From positions 290,430-354,429 of IMG/VR virus record IMGVR_UViG_3300022602_000024: 64,000 nucleotides of DNA, one strand, 5' to 3'. The translations under genes and the position numbers were made by a program. The notes under the pieces are model-generated. The model saw nothing but the letters and a program-made list of their open reading frames with translations, did no database searches and was not told the origin of the DNA. Positions 10,287 through 17,699 of this stretch are shown here, in pieces; positions within the stretch are counted from its first letter, which is position 1; each line of letters opens with the position of its first letter. The stretch comes from a virus.

Positions 10287-10937
10287 ATGACAAGTATTCA
10301 AGAAACATTTACTGACATATATGTTAATCGACGTTGGGATGAGCCCAACAAACCCAACGAATCGGCCAGTGGCAACGGATCAACACTGGACTTCACTAGA
10401 AATTTACGTAAAGAACTGCCAAAGTTGTTTGACATGTTTGCTATACAATCAGTATTTGACGCACCGTGTGGTGATTTAAATTGGATGAGTCAAGTGTTAT
10501 CAGAGTGCCCAGACATTGACTATATCGGCGGAGACATTGTTGCGCCGTTGATCGATCAACTCACTGAACAGTATGCCGAATATGCCAACATGGATTTTGT
10601 TAACATCAATATTATCAATGACGAGCTACCTGCTGCAGATTTAATGATCTGCAGAGACTGTTTGTTCCATCTAAGCGAAGCAGATGTCAAAACATTCTTT
10701 AGAAACTTTGTCTCTTCCGATATTGCGGCTTTGTTAGTTACATCCGATATACTGCCAGAACCCAACAGAGACATTGAGACTGGCGACTATCGTCACCTGA
10801 ATCTATTCACTGCACCTTACAACTTTACCGCCGATTACATATACGAAATCAGCGATTGGCCTTATCCTACTCCCGCTACTAGAAAAATGTTTATGTGGAG
10901 TAGAGAACAAATTGAAGAAATAGTGAGCAAATTTTAA
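10287..10937 (+). CDS. Class I SAM-dependent methyltransferase
   Basis: 216 aa. SVFDAPCGDLNWM (about 55-67) is methyltransferase motif I; YIGGDIV follows as motif II and DLMICRDCLFHL as motif IV. This DAPCGD-x-NWM type is common in proteins encoded with nucleotide-sugar pathways. It lies two bases before the next epimerase gene and follows another methyltransferase, so the three are co-transcribed. Confidence 0.8.
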   Translation: MTSIQETFTDIYVNRRWDEPNKPNESASGNGSTLDFTRNLRKELPKLFDMFAIQSVFDAPCGDLNWMSQVLSECPDIDYIGGDIVAPLIDQLTEQYAEYANMDFVNINIINDELPAADLMICRDCLFHLSEADVKTFFRNFVSSDIAALLVTSDILPEPNRDIETGDYRHLNLFTAPYNFTADYIYEISDWPYPTPATRKMFMWSREQIEEIVSKF

Positions 10938-10938
10938 T

Positions 10939-11880
10939 ATGAATATTTTTATTACTGGCATGGCAGGTATGATCGGGTTTCATACTGCCAAACATTTAAC
11001 TGCATTGGGACACACAGTAACAGGCGTAGACAACTTCAATGACTATTACGAAGTCAGTTTAAAAAGAGAACGTGCACGTATCCTGCAAGACGAGCATGGA
11101 GTCGCTGTAACAGAAGCAGATATCATTACACTAGATTACGACTCTGCATTGTCAGGTGTAGATGTAATTTTACATTTATCTGCTTATGCCAACCCACGTC
11201 ACAGTTTGGAATATCCGCAACTGTACATTGACAACAACATTACTGGCACACAAAGATTGATTGAAGGTGCAGAGCGCATGGGTATACACAATGTGGTATA
11301 TGCATCTAGTAGTTGTGTGATGCATGGACAAGAATTGCCTTGGAAGGAATCCGACAATCCTGGACATCAAAACAATCCATATGGATGGACCAAACGCAGT
11401 AATGAATGTCAATTCATATACAGTAAGATCAAAAACACAATGGGTTTAAGATTCTTTACAGTATATGGACCTTATGGTCGTCCAGACATGGCCTTGTTTA
11501 ACTTTACTAAAAACATTTTAAACAATGAACCAATCGATTTGTTTAATTACGGAGATATGAAGCGAGACTTTACCTTTGTAGACGATATTGTCCAGGGTAT
11601 TACCTTGGTTATAGACAACTGTGTCAAGCAAGACCATGTGCACGAAATCTACAACATTGGTTATGGTCAACAAGTCAATTTGATGGATTTTGTTAGCGAG
11701 ATTGAACGTTGCTTGGAGCGGAAGGCAGTGACCAACTTGTTGCCCAAGCACCCAGCAGATGTACCAGCTACTTGGGCCGATACAACTAAGATTCAGGGTT
11801 TGGGTTATCGGGCAACTACCAGTATTACTGACGGTGTTAGCAAATTCATTGACTGGTATCGCAGTTATTACCGGATTTAA
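10939..11880 (+). CDS. NAD-dependent nucleotide-sugar epimerase
   Basis: 313 aa. The N-terminus IFITGMAGMIGFHTAKHLTALGHTVTGVDNFNDYY is the Rossmann opening of UDP-glucuronate/UDP-glucose 4-epimerases (GxxGxIG; DNFNDYY is typical of UDP-glucuronate 4-epimerase relatives). YASSSCVMHG and NPYGWTKRSNE supply the Ser and Y-x3-K catalytic residues. RDFTFVDDIVQGI is the usual C-terminal motif. The first glycine-motif position is GMAGMIG rather than GxAGFIG. It converges on the FkbM gene with a four-base overlap. Confidence 0.88.
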   Translation: MNIFITGMAGMIGFHTAKHLTALGHTVTGVDNFNDYYEVSLKRERARILQDEHGVAVTEADIITLDYDSALSGVDVILHLSAYANPRHSLEYPQLYIDNNITGTQRLIEGAERMGIHNVVYASSSCVMHGQELPWKESDNPGHQNNPYGWTKRSNECQFIYSKIKNTMGLRFFTVYGPYGRPDMALFNFTKNILNNEPIDLFNYGDMKRDFTFVDDIVQGITLVIDNCVKQDHVHEIYNIGYGQQVNLMDFVSEIERCLERKAVTNLLPKHPADVPATWADTTKIQGLGYRATTSITDGVSKFIDWYRSYYRI

Positions 11881-12554
11881 TAATTAATATAACGGCTATT
11901 ATGGTTAACGCCATATAGTCGTTCTTTAGTTGCGATATTGATAAACATAATATCAACTTGAACCAACACATGATCCCCGGTATGGATTTCTAATAAATCG
12001 CTGGGGATAAATCGTTGACTGGCCATGTATTCCAAATACTCTTGTATATTTGGTGCACCTATATTGTATTTGCCTATAGGGCATTCTAGGTAAACTAAAT
12101 CCACTGCAGGCAGTATTGTTTCTGCTCCACGTAAGATATCCAACTCAGATCCCTGTGTGTCTATCTTTATAAAGTTAGGTGCAGGCATTTCGCACTCGTT
12201 AACAATAGACTCTAGAGTTCTTGCTGGAACTGTTATTGGCGTTTTACCGTCATAGATTGGTGTATTTTCTTTGTAGTAACTGTCGCCAGTGCCGCCGTAG
12301 CCGTCAGTGGTATAATACTCAACTGAGTCTCTGCCAGGGTTACTTAATATTCCGATATAGTAAGGCAAGTTAGTTCTTTGTAGTGCAGGTTCGTGTGCAA
12401 CATTGCCCTCAAACAAGTAGAAGTAACTGTTTCTTAACACGCCTGCTTTCATTGGCACGGCCCAATTGCCTTGATTGGCTCCTATGTCAAATACTGTTTC
12501 TATGCGTAACCCGTCTTGCTGAATTTGTTTGAGATAATTTTCTAATGTGTTCAC
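11877..12554 (-). CDS. FkbM-family SAM methyltransferase
   Basis: 225 aa. VFDIGANQGNW is motif I of FkbM methyltransferases. The segment NFIKIDTQGSELDILRGA is the diagnostic FkbM signature (I-D-x-Q-G-x-E...L.G). These enzymes usually O-methylate sugars or polyketides. The gene overlaps the upstream glycosyltransferase by four bases and converges on the epimerase. Confidence 0.88.
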   Translation of the reverse strand: MNTLENYLKQIQQDGLRIETVFDIGANQGNWAVPMKAGVLRNSYFYLFEGNVAHEPALQRTNLPYYIGILSNPGRDSVEYYTTDGYGGTGDSYYKENTPIYDGKTPITVPARTLESIVNECEMPAPNFIKIDTQGSELDILRGAETILPAVDLVYLECPIGKYNIGAPNIQEYLEYMASQRFIPSDLLEIHTGDHVLVQVDIMFINIATKERLYGVNHNSRYINY

Positions 12555-13507
12555 AAAAATACCGTTTTGAATTTATTCATAACTTGATCTGGGGCAAACT
12601 GTTCAACCCGCTTGCGCCAATCTTCTGTTGTTGCAAGATCACGTATATGTAATAATTTATCTCGAATTGTTTCCTGAGTATAAATTAGTCCCGAGTCTTT
12701 TAACATCAGTGCATGATTTTGATCGTTGCCACCAGCCCATGACAATACTGGTTTATTCATGTATAAGGATTCAGCAACTGCCAGTCCAAAACTTTCACCA
12801 TTGCTACGTGCGTGCAAGGTAGCATCACAGGTGTTAAAGAAGTTGGCTTTGCGTTGAGTATCATGAAACTCGGGAATGTATCGAATGTTGGCATGTTCGC
12901 CCCAAGGTTGTGTTCCAGCAAATACAAACACAAAATCGTCACGTTGAGTAACGATATCTGCAATGGCCTGTTTAACAAACATCAAGTCAAAGGTCAAAAA
13001 GCCACCTATGCGTCCTATTACTGTTTGACCGGGACGGATGTTGAGTTCTTCACGTAGATCACCTGTTGGCTCAGGCAGTGTAACAATGTGTGGCACATAA
13101 GGGCGGTTATCATTATACTGAGCGTTCATTGCCGACGCTAACCACTCACTGATATAAGCATATTCACGATACTCGGGCTTTACCTCATGACGTTGCCACA
13201 CTTCGTGCATAACCACCGGGCAATTGTCAGGAATGAATCTATTGCCGTTGTACAAGAGATCTACATGTTCTCTGTCGATGATGTCTTGAAGTTCTTGGAT
13301 ATCATCATAAGCAATAACTGTAAACTCCTCTTGTAAGTTAGCAAGAACTTCAGGTTCTGTACCTACATCAAGAGTCCAAGGCCTAGCACCATCATAACAA
13401 ATTATGCTTTCATTGCCCAGTATCGTTTGATTGTATCGTGCATAGTCCGTGATGGCAACTGTGCTACCACGATAGTTCAATATATCAGTTTGGAATAAGA
13501 TTTTCAT
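12551..13507 (-). CDS. Glycosyltransferase family 4-like
   Basis: 318 aa. The C-terminal half shows the GT-B pattern: GRIGGFLTFD, then FVFAGTQPWG, NIRYIPEFHDTQRKANFFNTCDATLHARSNGESFGLAVAESL. The E-x7-E-like stretch and the SNGESFGLAVAES segment are typical for GT4/GT1 donor binding. The N-terminal half has the ILFQTDILNYRGSTVAITDYA opening. It starts within an ATGA overlap with the small gene 13504-13665. Confidence 0.75.
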   Translation of the reverse strand: MKILFQTDILNYRGSTVAITDYARYNQTILGNESIICYDGARPWTLDVGTEPEVLANLQEEFTVIAYDDIQELQDIIDREHVDLLYNGNRFIPDNCPVVMHEVWQRHEVKPEYREYAYISEWLASAMNAQYNDNRPYVPHIVTLPEPTGDLREELNIRPGQTVIGRIGGFLTFDLMFVKQAIADIVTQRDDFVFVFAGTQPWGEHANIRYIPEFHDTQRKANFFNTCDATLHARSNGESFGLAVAESLYMNKPVLSWAGGNDQNHALMLKDSGLIYTQETIRDKLLHIRDLATTEDWRKRVEQFAPDQVMNKFKTVFL

Positions 13508-13665
13508 TCGACATCGTCAGCAGTGATCTTTTGCCCAAGGTATTGTTTAACTACACGAATCAATTTGCGTTCTGTGTCATAAACAAACTCTTTGGTGTCG
13601 TCTTCGGTATTGATAACCAAAATAAAACCATTTGCGGCACGACGAATTTCTAAAGTTTCAAACAT
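13504..13665 (-). CDS. Small conserved-looking protein, 53 aa
   Basis: 53 aa: begins MFETLEIRRAANGFILVI, ends with an acidic TADDVE. A good AGGAAC ribosome site precedes the ATG, a sigma70-like promoter lies upstream, and the stop overlaps the next start as ATGA. The predicted beta-hairpin-like composition gives no family. Function unknown. Confidence 0.65.
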   Translation of the reverse strand: MFETLEIRRAANGFILVINTEDDTKEFVYDTERKLIRVVKQYLGQKITADDVE

Positions 13666-13691
13666 AATTGTTCCTAAAAAGAGTTGATAGC

Positions 13692-13723
13692 ATTATAATA
13701 GCATATATTGATTTGTGTGTCAA
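13692..13723 (-). promoter_or_regulatory. Sigma70-like promoter
   Basis: TTGACA (13718-13723) with TATTAT at 13695-13700 (17-base spacer), overlapping TATAAT at 13692-13697 (20-base spacer). It lies about 27 bases upstream of the 53-aa gene and overlaps the end of the SGNH gene. Confidence 0.5.
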
Positions 13724-14466
13724 ACGTTTGTGATACCAAAACGCCCATAATCAAAAGGCACAATTTGGTTTTCGTACTGATTGTAGTTTAACATAAGGTC
13801 TTTGGCAATATCTTTGAACATGGTGTGATACTCATCACTCATATGGCCAACACGATCCATTTGATATGGCGTTACACCAATCAAATCACCTTCGTGTGCG
13901 CTAATAGTTTCAAATGCAAAGTCTAACAATACACCTCTAGCGAAATGTCTCTTGGCCATTTCTCGTGATAGCTCTGTATTAGGTAAAAATATAAATCGAG
14001 TTTGGGGAAATTGGGCAGGCAAATCTAAACACCATTTGACCATTTGTTCGTAGTTGAACTGGGCCTGTGCTTGATTGTGCAGGACTTCGTAGTAAAGTCC
14101 CAGTGCTTGTATGCACTTTTCTGCTTCGCCGGGCTGAAATAAATGCCGGTCTTCTTCGTAGATAGCTCTGTTTTCGGCGTGTGCTGATAAGATCTTTTGC
14201 CATTTGGGATCATCTATGTACAAACGATTGTCCCAGGTAAAAGTAAAGAAAGCATAATCAAACTCCACGCCGCGAGCCTGTGCTTCTTTCCATTGTGTGA
14301 TAGCGTAGTATTGATTGCTACCACCCAACCCTGATGTGATTACAGGAGCATCGAGTTCTTCTAATAGGCGTTGTGCCCAGATTTTCTTTTCTGGGGGCAC
14401 TCGATACGTTGGCCAACGATGCCAAACTATGTCAATATAACTGTCACCAAATAGTCCAATTTTCAT
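13720..14466 (-). CDS. SGNH/GDSL-type hydrolase-like protein
   Basis: 248 aa. The N-terminal KIGLFGDSYID contains the GDS nucleophile block. SGLGGSNQYYAI near residues 43-54 supplies the glycine and asparagine oxyanion-hole blocks, and DRVGHMSDEYH near the C-terminus supplies the D-x2-H catalytic block. SGNH enzymes deacylate or transfer acyl groups on polysaccharides, fitting the glycan cluster. Its start is preceded by AAGGACAAGA. The whole 5' leader is the 271-nt structured RNA closed by a 22-bp stem. Confidence 0.65.
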   Translation of the reverse strand: MKIGLFGDSYIDIVWHRWPTYRVPPEKKIWAQRLLEELDAPVITSGLGGSNQYYAITQWKEAQARGVEFDYAFFTFTWDNRLYIDDPKWQKILSAHAENRAIYEEDRHLFQPGEAEKCIQALGLYYEVLHNQAQAQFNYEQMVKWCLDLPAQFPQTRFIFLPNTELSREMAKRHFARGVLLDFAFETISAHEGDLIGVTPYQMDRVGHMSDEYHTMFKDIAKDLMLNYNQYENQIVPFDYGRFGITNV

Positions 14467-14478
14467 TCTTGTCCTTGT

Positions 14479-14749
14479 GTACTAATAAGTTTGAGCACAA
14501 TACATCTGCTTTTCGACTGTGGACCACAATGTGTGTTGGAGCGACCAACAACCACTAACTGAGCAAGCTCAGTATTGTTCATGGAATCTTAAACGTTTTC
14601 GCAGTTTTAAAATCTAATATACCCTCGGGAGTACCCGAATCCGCCTATCCAGCGCACGAGGTATGGGTTGTGAATTGCTTCACTACTGCTACTAAGCCTA
14701 CCACACGTATCAGATAGTCGCCACACTTTGTGCTCAAACTTATTAATAC
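14479..14749 (-). ncRNA. Putative 271-nt structured RNA with 22-bp end-to-end stem
   Basis: Arms 14479-14500 and 14728-14749 are complementary over 22 bases with a single G-U pair, and the 5' arm begins at the predicted +1 of the promoter at 14756-14784. Inside are further hairpins on the same strand, including ACTGAGC-TT-GCTCAGT and CGGG-TACT-CCCG. No open reading frame fills the region. The 3' arm ends 12 bases before the SGNH start codon, so the RNA may be a processed stable RNA or a 5' leader controlling that gene. No known family was recognised. Confidence 0.55.
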
Positions 14750-14755
14750 AAGCTG

Positions 14756-14784
14756 ATTATAAGTTATTTACACACAAAAGTCAA
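14756..14784 (-). promoter_or_regulatory. Sigma70 promoter of the 271-nt RNA
   Basis: TTGACT (14779-14784), a 17-base spacer and TATAAT (14756-14761) on the minus strand. The predicted start is 14749-14750, exactly the 5' end of the closing stem. Confidence 0.7.
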
Positions 14785-14801
14785 GGATTTTTTAAAATAA
14801 T

Positions 14802-14889
14802 TGGCGGAAACGGTGAGATTTGAACTCACGGAACTTTTCAAGTCGCTGGTTTTCAAAACCAGAGCCATAGACCACTCGACTACGTTTCC
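14802..14889 (-). tRNA. tRNA-Ser(UGA)
   Basis: Acceptor GGAAACG pairs with CGTTTCC, discriminator G, and CCA is encoded. The anticodon loop is TTTGAAA with anticodon TGA. A long variable arm fits a serine tRNA. 88 nt. Confidence 0.95.
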
Positions 14890-14901
14890 AATAAATACTG
14901 C

Positions 14902-15138
14902 ATGATATCCGAAGATTTAGAGTTTGCTTATAGACTTTTGTACACACAGTTGGCCAACAAACCGTATGCGCCTGCGGCATATCATACTAATTCCAGGGAT
15001 TTTGTGCCGGACCCTATACTAACGGATCCAAAGTTCATGCTAGATGAAGATTTGGTGCAACCTCCAGGAATCGAACCTGGTTCAACGGCTCTTCAGACCG
15101 CCGCTATGACCACATCAGCTAAAGTTGCAGATAAATAA
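14902..15138 (+). CDS. Possible small protein overlapping tRNA-Phe antisense
   Basis: 78 codons. The first fifty residues (MISEDLEFAYRLLYTQLANK and onward) have a normal, non-random composition, but the last third is the antisense of the tRNA-Phe gene. An AATAAATA late-type box ends four bases before the ATG; no Shine-Dalgarno sequence is present. It could be a real leaderless gene or a chance frame. Function unknown. Confidence 0.3.
   Translation: MISEDLEFAYRLLYTQLANKPYAPAAYHTNSRDFVPDPILTDPKFMLDEDLVQPPGIEPGSTALQTAAMTTSAKVADK
15053..15128 (-). tRNA. tRNA-Phe(GAA)
   Basis: Acceptor GCAACTT/AGGTTGC, discriminator A, encoded CCA. The anticodon loop CTGAAGA gives GAA. T arm GGTTCGATTCC-type. 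Confidence 0.93.
15130..15137 (+). promoter_or_regulatory. Late-type promoter GATAAATA
   Basis: GATAAATA on the plus strand, 22 bases upstream of the LamG-like gene; a leader with AAAGGA follows. Confidence 0.45.
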
Positions 15139-15159
15139 GTTTAACTTCAAAGGATTAAT

Positions 15160-15906
15160 ATGTCTTCACCAGGAATTACAATCGGACCAGGTATTACAAT
15201 CGGCGGCGGAATAGACATCGGCGGCGGATATAACTCTTACAGCAGTGGCAACGGCAGTTTGCAGTTTTCGAATACCGGAGATGTAAAAATTACCGACAGT
15301 AATAGATTGAGTTTAAGCACAGGAAACAACTGGACCATTGAAGGTTGGTTTTATTTTAATTCTTATTCGAATCAAGACCGCTATTTTGACAAATATAACA
15401 ACAGCAACAACGAATACATATTCTGGGCCGAAACTGCTGGAACACGTTCGTTTGTTACTTATTCAGCGGGTGGCGGAACTCAAAACATGGACTGTGCATT
15501 TAACAATCCTCCACTGAACACTTGGGTTCATTTGGCCTTTGTAAGATCTGGCAGCACATTCAATGTTTATCAAAACGGCACAGTGGTTGGAACTTCTACT
15601 GGAATAGTTGGTTCTGTTAATGTCAATTCTGGATCCGCATTTGAACTGGGATATAGCGGAAGCTATAATGTCAGCAACTTTAGGATAGTGCCCGGGGTCG
15701 CAGTATATACTGGTGCATTTACGCCACCTGCTGCACCTTTAGGTGTCACTCAATCTAGTGGTACTAATATCAGTGCAATCACTTCAGGTCAAACTGCACT
15801 ATTATTGAATACTTATACTGCAACGCCTTTGTTGGATGCATCAGGTTATTATGGTAATGTACCAGTTAATGGCACAATTACCTACTCATCTGCAGCTCCA
15901 TTCTAA
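15160..15906 (+). CDS. LamG/concanavalin-A-like domain protein, probable virion adhesin
   Basis: 248 aa. A glycine-rich N-terminus with repeats of the type GITIGPGITIGGGIDIGGG is followed by a jelly-roll LamG-3 domain. Its landmarks are SLQFSNTGDVKI, WTIEGWFYFNS, NTWVHLAFVRSGSTFNVYQNG and a NFRIVPGVAVYTGAFTPP end, typical of phage virion-associated LamG proteins. Such domains bind carbohydrate and often decorate capsids or tails. It is a plus-strand gene amid minus-strand tRNAs and has its own late-type promoter and AAAGGA ribosome site. Confidence 0.75.
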   Translation: MSSPGITIGPGITIGGGIDIGGGYNSYSSGNGSLQFSNTGDVKITDSNRLSLSTGNNWTIEGWFYFNSYSNQDRYFDKYNNSNNEYIFWAETAGTRSFVTYSAGGGTQNMDCAFNNPPLNTWVHLAFVRSGSTFNVYQNGTVVGTSTGIVGSVNVNSGSAFELGYSGSYNVSNFRIVPGVAVYTGAFTPPAAPLGVTQSSGTNISAITSGQTALLLNTYTATPLLDASGYYGNVPVNGTITYSSAAPF

Positions 15907-15910
15907 TATT

Positions 15911-15985
15911 TGGTCTGGCCTGCAGGAATCGAACCTACATTCGTAAGGTAGAAGCCTACTGTACTATCCATTGTACTAAAGACAG
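15911..15985 (-). tRNA. tRNA-Arg(UCU)
   Basis: The anticodon loop CTTCTAC gives TCT. The T arm AGGTTCGATTCCT is canonical; the acceptor CTGTCTT/AGGCCAG has one mismatch. CCA encoded. Confidence 0.88.
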
Positions 15986-15991
15986 AATGCG

Positions 15992-16078
15992 TGGTGCGGG
16001 ATACCAGATTTGAACTGGTACGCTTTATTAAGCGGCGGGTTTTAAGCCCGCTGGGTCTGCCGATTCCCCCAATCCCGC
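15992..16078 (-). tRNA. tRNA-Leu(UAA)
   Basis: Acceptor GCGGGAT/ATCCCGC, discriminator A, CCA encoded. Anticodon loop CTTAAAA (TAA). The long variable arm is typical of leucine tRNA. Confidence 0.95.
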
Positions 16079-16098
16079 AAAAAATACTTAATTAAAAG

Positions 16099-16172
16099 TG
16101 GTGCCCCACGACAGAATCGAACTGCCATCACAGGATTACAAAACCAGTGTACTACCATTGTACTAGTAGGGC
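16099..16172 (-). tRNA. tRNA-Thr(UGU)
   Basis: Acceptor GCCCTAC/GTGGGGC, discriminator A, CCA encoded. Anticodon loop TTTGTAA gives TGT. Confidence 0.92.
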
Positions 16173-16173
16173 T

Positions 16174-16247
16174 TGGCAGGGGAACTAGGGATCGAACCTA
16201 GAATAGCAGAATCAAAATCTGTTGTGATACCATTTCACTATTCCCCA
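16174..16247 (-). tRNA. tRNA-Gln(UUG)
   Basis: Starts TGGGGAA like bacterial tRNA-Gln; the 3' side is TTCCCCT, leaving position 1-72 unpaired. Discriminator G, CCA encoded. Anticodon loop TTTTGAT gives TTG. Confidence 0.92.
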
Positions 16248-16254
16248 ACTAACC

Positions 16255-16330
16255 TGGTGGTAATAAGTAGAATCGAACTACTGACAGGCGGCGTATGAAG
16301 CCACTGCTCTACCAACTGAGTTAACGATCC
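16255..16330 (-). tRNA. tRNA-Met-like (CAU) with disrupted acceptor stem
   Basis: D arm, anticodon arm (loop TTCATAC, anticodon CAT) and T arm (AGTAG-TTCGATT-CTACT) are intact and CCA is encoded. The acceptor strands GGATCGT and TATTACC pair only at the first two positions. It is either a decayed tRNA, or a tRNA whose 3' half was exchanged or is edited. Confidence 0.6.
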
Positions 16331-16337
16331 AAATGTG

Positions 16338-16562
16338 TTAGCGAACCTTACGAATTCCTTCAAGTCCCAACTCACCATTCTGGATTTCTAGGAGTGCAGT
16401 GACTGGTGTATGAAGATGTTCAATACGATTGCTGTGTCTGTTGTTGGCACTGATCTCACGTGCTCGTGCCGCGGCAATGATAACCAAGTTAAATCGATTG
16501 CCACCTACGTTATCCACGCATCGGTTAGTGTCAATATATGTTCCACGACTGATATAACTCAT
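16338..16562 (-). CDS. rpoZ: RNA polymerase omega subunit homologue
   Basis: 74 aa, close to the usual bacterial omega length. The core DNVGGNRFNLVIIAAARAREISANN matches the omega signature (E/D-K-x-NRF-x-LV-x-x-AA-x-RAR-x-x), and PVTALLEIQNGEL matches the following V-x-ALREI helix. Omega latches onto the beta-prime C-terminus and aids RNA polymerase assembly and sigma use. The start is supported by a perfect sigma70 promoter upstream. It ends eight bases before the atypical tRNA-Met. A role in redirecting host polymerase is inference. Confidence 0.85.
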   Translation of the reverse strand: MSYISRGTYIDTNRCVDNVGGNRFNLVIIAAARAREISANNRHSNRIEHLHTPVTALLEIQNGELGLEGIRKVR

Positions 16563-16586
16563 AATTGCCTTTCTTTGTAAGTATGT

Positions 16587-16615
16587 ATTATAACATGTCT
16601 TTTGTTTGTTGTCAA
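16587..16615 (-). promoter_or_regulatory. Consensus sigma70 promoter of rpoZ
   Basis: TTGACA (16610-16615), a 17-base spacer and TATAAT (16587-16592) on the minus strand, an exact consensus; predicted leader about 18 bases. Confidence 0.8.
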
Positions 16616-16618
16616 CTA

Positions 16619-17215
16619 TTACATTGCAGGTCCATTTCCATTTTTACGGAAATCAACTTCACCTCCTTGTGCTTTGATGAGTTTGATAGCATCCTCAAAC
16701 AAGATAGGTGCAAAGTCTGGCAACTGCTCTACACAGGCACACCAGTATCTTGGGTCAACTACCTTGGTGTTGCCCGCTTTCTTTGTCCATCCTGGCATCA
16801 TAACACGATTAGCGTGCAAGTGACCATGTATGTTGGTACCAAAGCGTCCCAATGACTCAGGGTGCAAAGGGATATGACTCAAGATCATGCCCGACATCAC
16901 ATGGTAAGCTCGCAACTCGCGAAAGTGCTCACGATAGTCTTCGTCTCGGAAAATGTCGTGATTGCCACGGATCAGGACTTTGTCTCCGTTTAAGCGATGC
17001 ATGATTTTCAATGCTCGGCGATTGATCACAACATCGCCCAAATGGTAAACTTTGTCTGTGGGCCGAACACGTTCGTTCCAAGCCCGAACCATGGCTTCGT
17101 CCATTTCTTCTGGATCCGTCCATGGGCGCAATTTTGTCACTCCGTCATCACGTGTGAATCTACATACTCCGGCATGACCGAAGTGCGTATCACTGACTAA
17201 AAATACACTAGGCAT
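16619..17215 (-). CDS. Calcineurin-like metallophosphoesterase
   Basis: 198 aa from the start at 17215, chosen because AAGGAGATAT precedes it and an upstream ATG would add an unrelated tail. Metal motifs in order: FLVSDTHFGH (D-x-H), YHLGDVVIN (GD), IRGNHDIF (GNHD), ILSHIPLHP (H) and IHGHLHANR (GHLH), a complete set. It would hydrolyse phosphate esters in the cytoplasm. Its first codons overlap the end of the kinase gene by eight bases, so they are translationally coupled. Together they could act on nucleic-acid ends, though this is inferred from context. Confidence 0.88.
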   Translation of the reverse strand: MPSVFLVSDTHFGHAGVCRFTRDDGVTKLRPWTDPEEMDEAMVRAWNERVRPTDKVYHLGDVVINRRALKIMHRLNGDKVLIRGNHDIFRDEDYREHFRELRAYHVMSGMILSHIPLHPESLGRFGTNIHGHLHANRVMMPGWTKKAGNTKVVDPRYWCACVEQLPDFAPILFEDAIKLIKAQGGEVDFRKNGNGPAM

Positions 17216-17681
17216 ACCATATCTCCTTAAAGCCCTCTTCTTCAGTGGGCATTTCAAAACTTGCCAACATACCTTCCAATACTGCATCAGGAATTTCTTT
17301 ACCAGGTCGGCTATCTAGTCTACGTTTTAATTCAATCCTTGATGGAGTCCCAAATACCACTGCAATTGCATAGTAGTCCGGAAGCATATTGAACTTTCTT
17401 GTACGACTAGTAACTGTAGTTGATGTTTGATCCCAAATAATGTCCCGACCAGATTCACGTGCTGCAACAACTTCTTGTGCCATTAGTTCAACAGCAGTAG
17501 GCATATATTCATTGAATACTTCCGAATATGTTTTGCCTTGTGTAATAGCATAGGCCAGCACAAATTTGTCAGTGGATATATGCGTACAAGTATCTGCCCA
17601 GTCTTGGTTACTGACCCAGGTGCTTTTACCCGATCCAGGCACACCCACTAACACATAAAGTTTTGGTTGTTTTGTTTCCAT
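17208..17681 (-). CDS. P-loop kinase, polynucleotide-kinase-like
   Basis: 157 aa. Walker A GVPGSGKST at residues 13-21, then STDKFVLAYA, DIIWDQTSTTVTSR and a R-x3-R lid (RIELKRRLDSRPGKE), the layout of the T4 Pnk 5'-kinase domain and related small kinases. The C-terminal phosphatase domain of T4 Pnk is absent, but a separate metallophosphoesterase gene follows directly. A TATAAT box (17687-17692) ends five bases before the ATG and there is no Shine-Dalgarno sequence, so a leaderless mRNA is possible. Confidence 0.75.
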   Translation of the reverse strand: METKQPKLYVLVGVPGSGKSTWVSNQDWADTCTHISTDKFVLAYAITQGKTYSEVFNEYMPTAVELMAQEVVAARESGRDIIWDQTSTTVTSRTRKFNMLPDYYAIAVVFGTPSRIELKRRLDSRPGKEIPDAVLEGMLASFEMPTEEEGFKEIWYA

Positions 17682-17699
17682 ACTGTATTATACTATAAA

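Noticed and set aside
14467-14800. Group I intron or tmRNA
   Set aside because: I see no conserved intron core, no tag-like reading frame and no tRNA-like ends, only the long closing stem.
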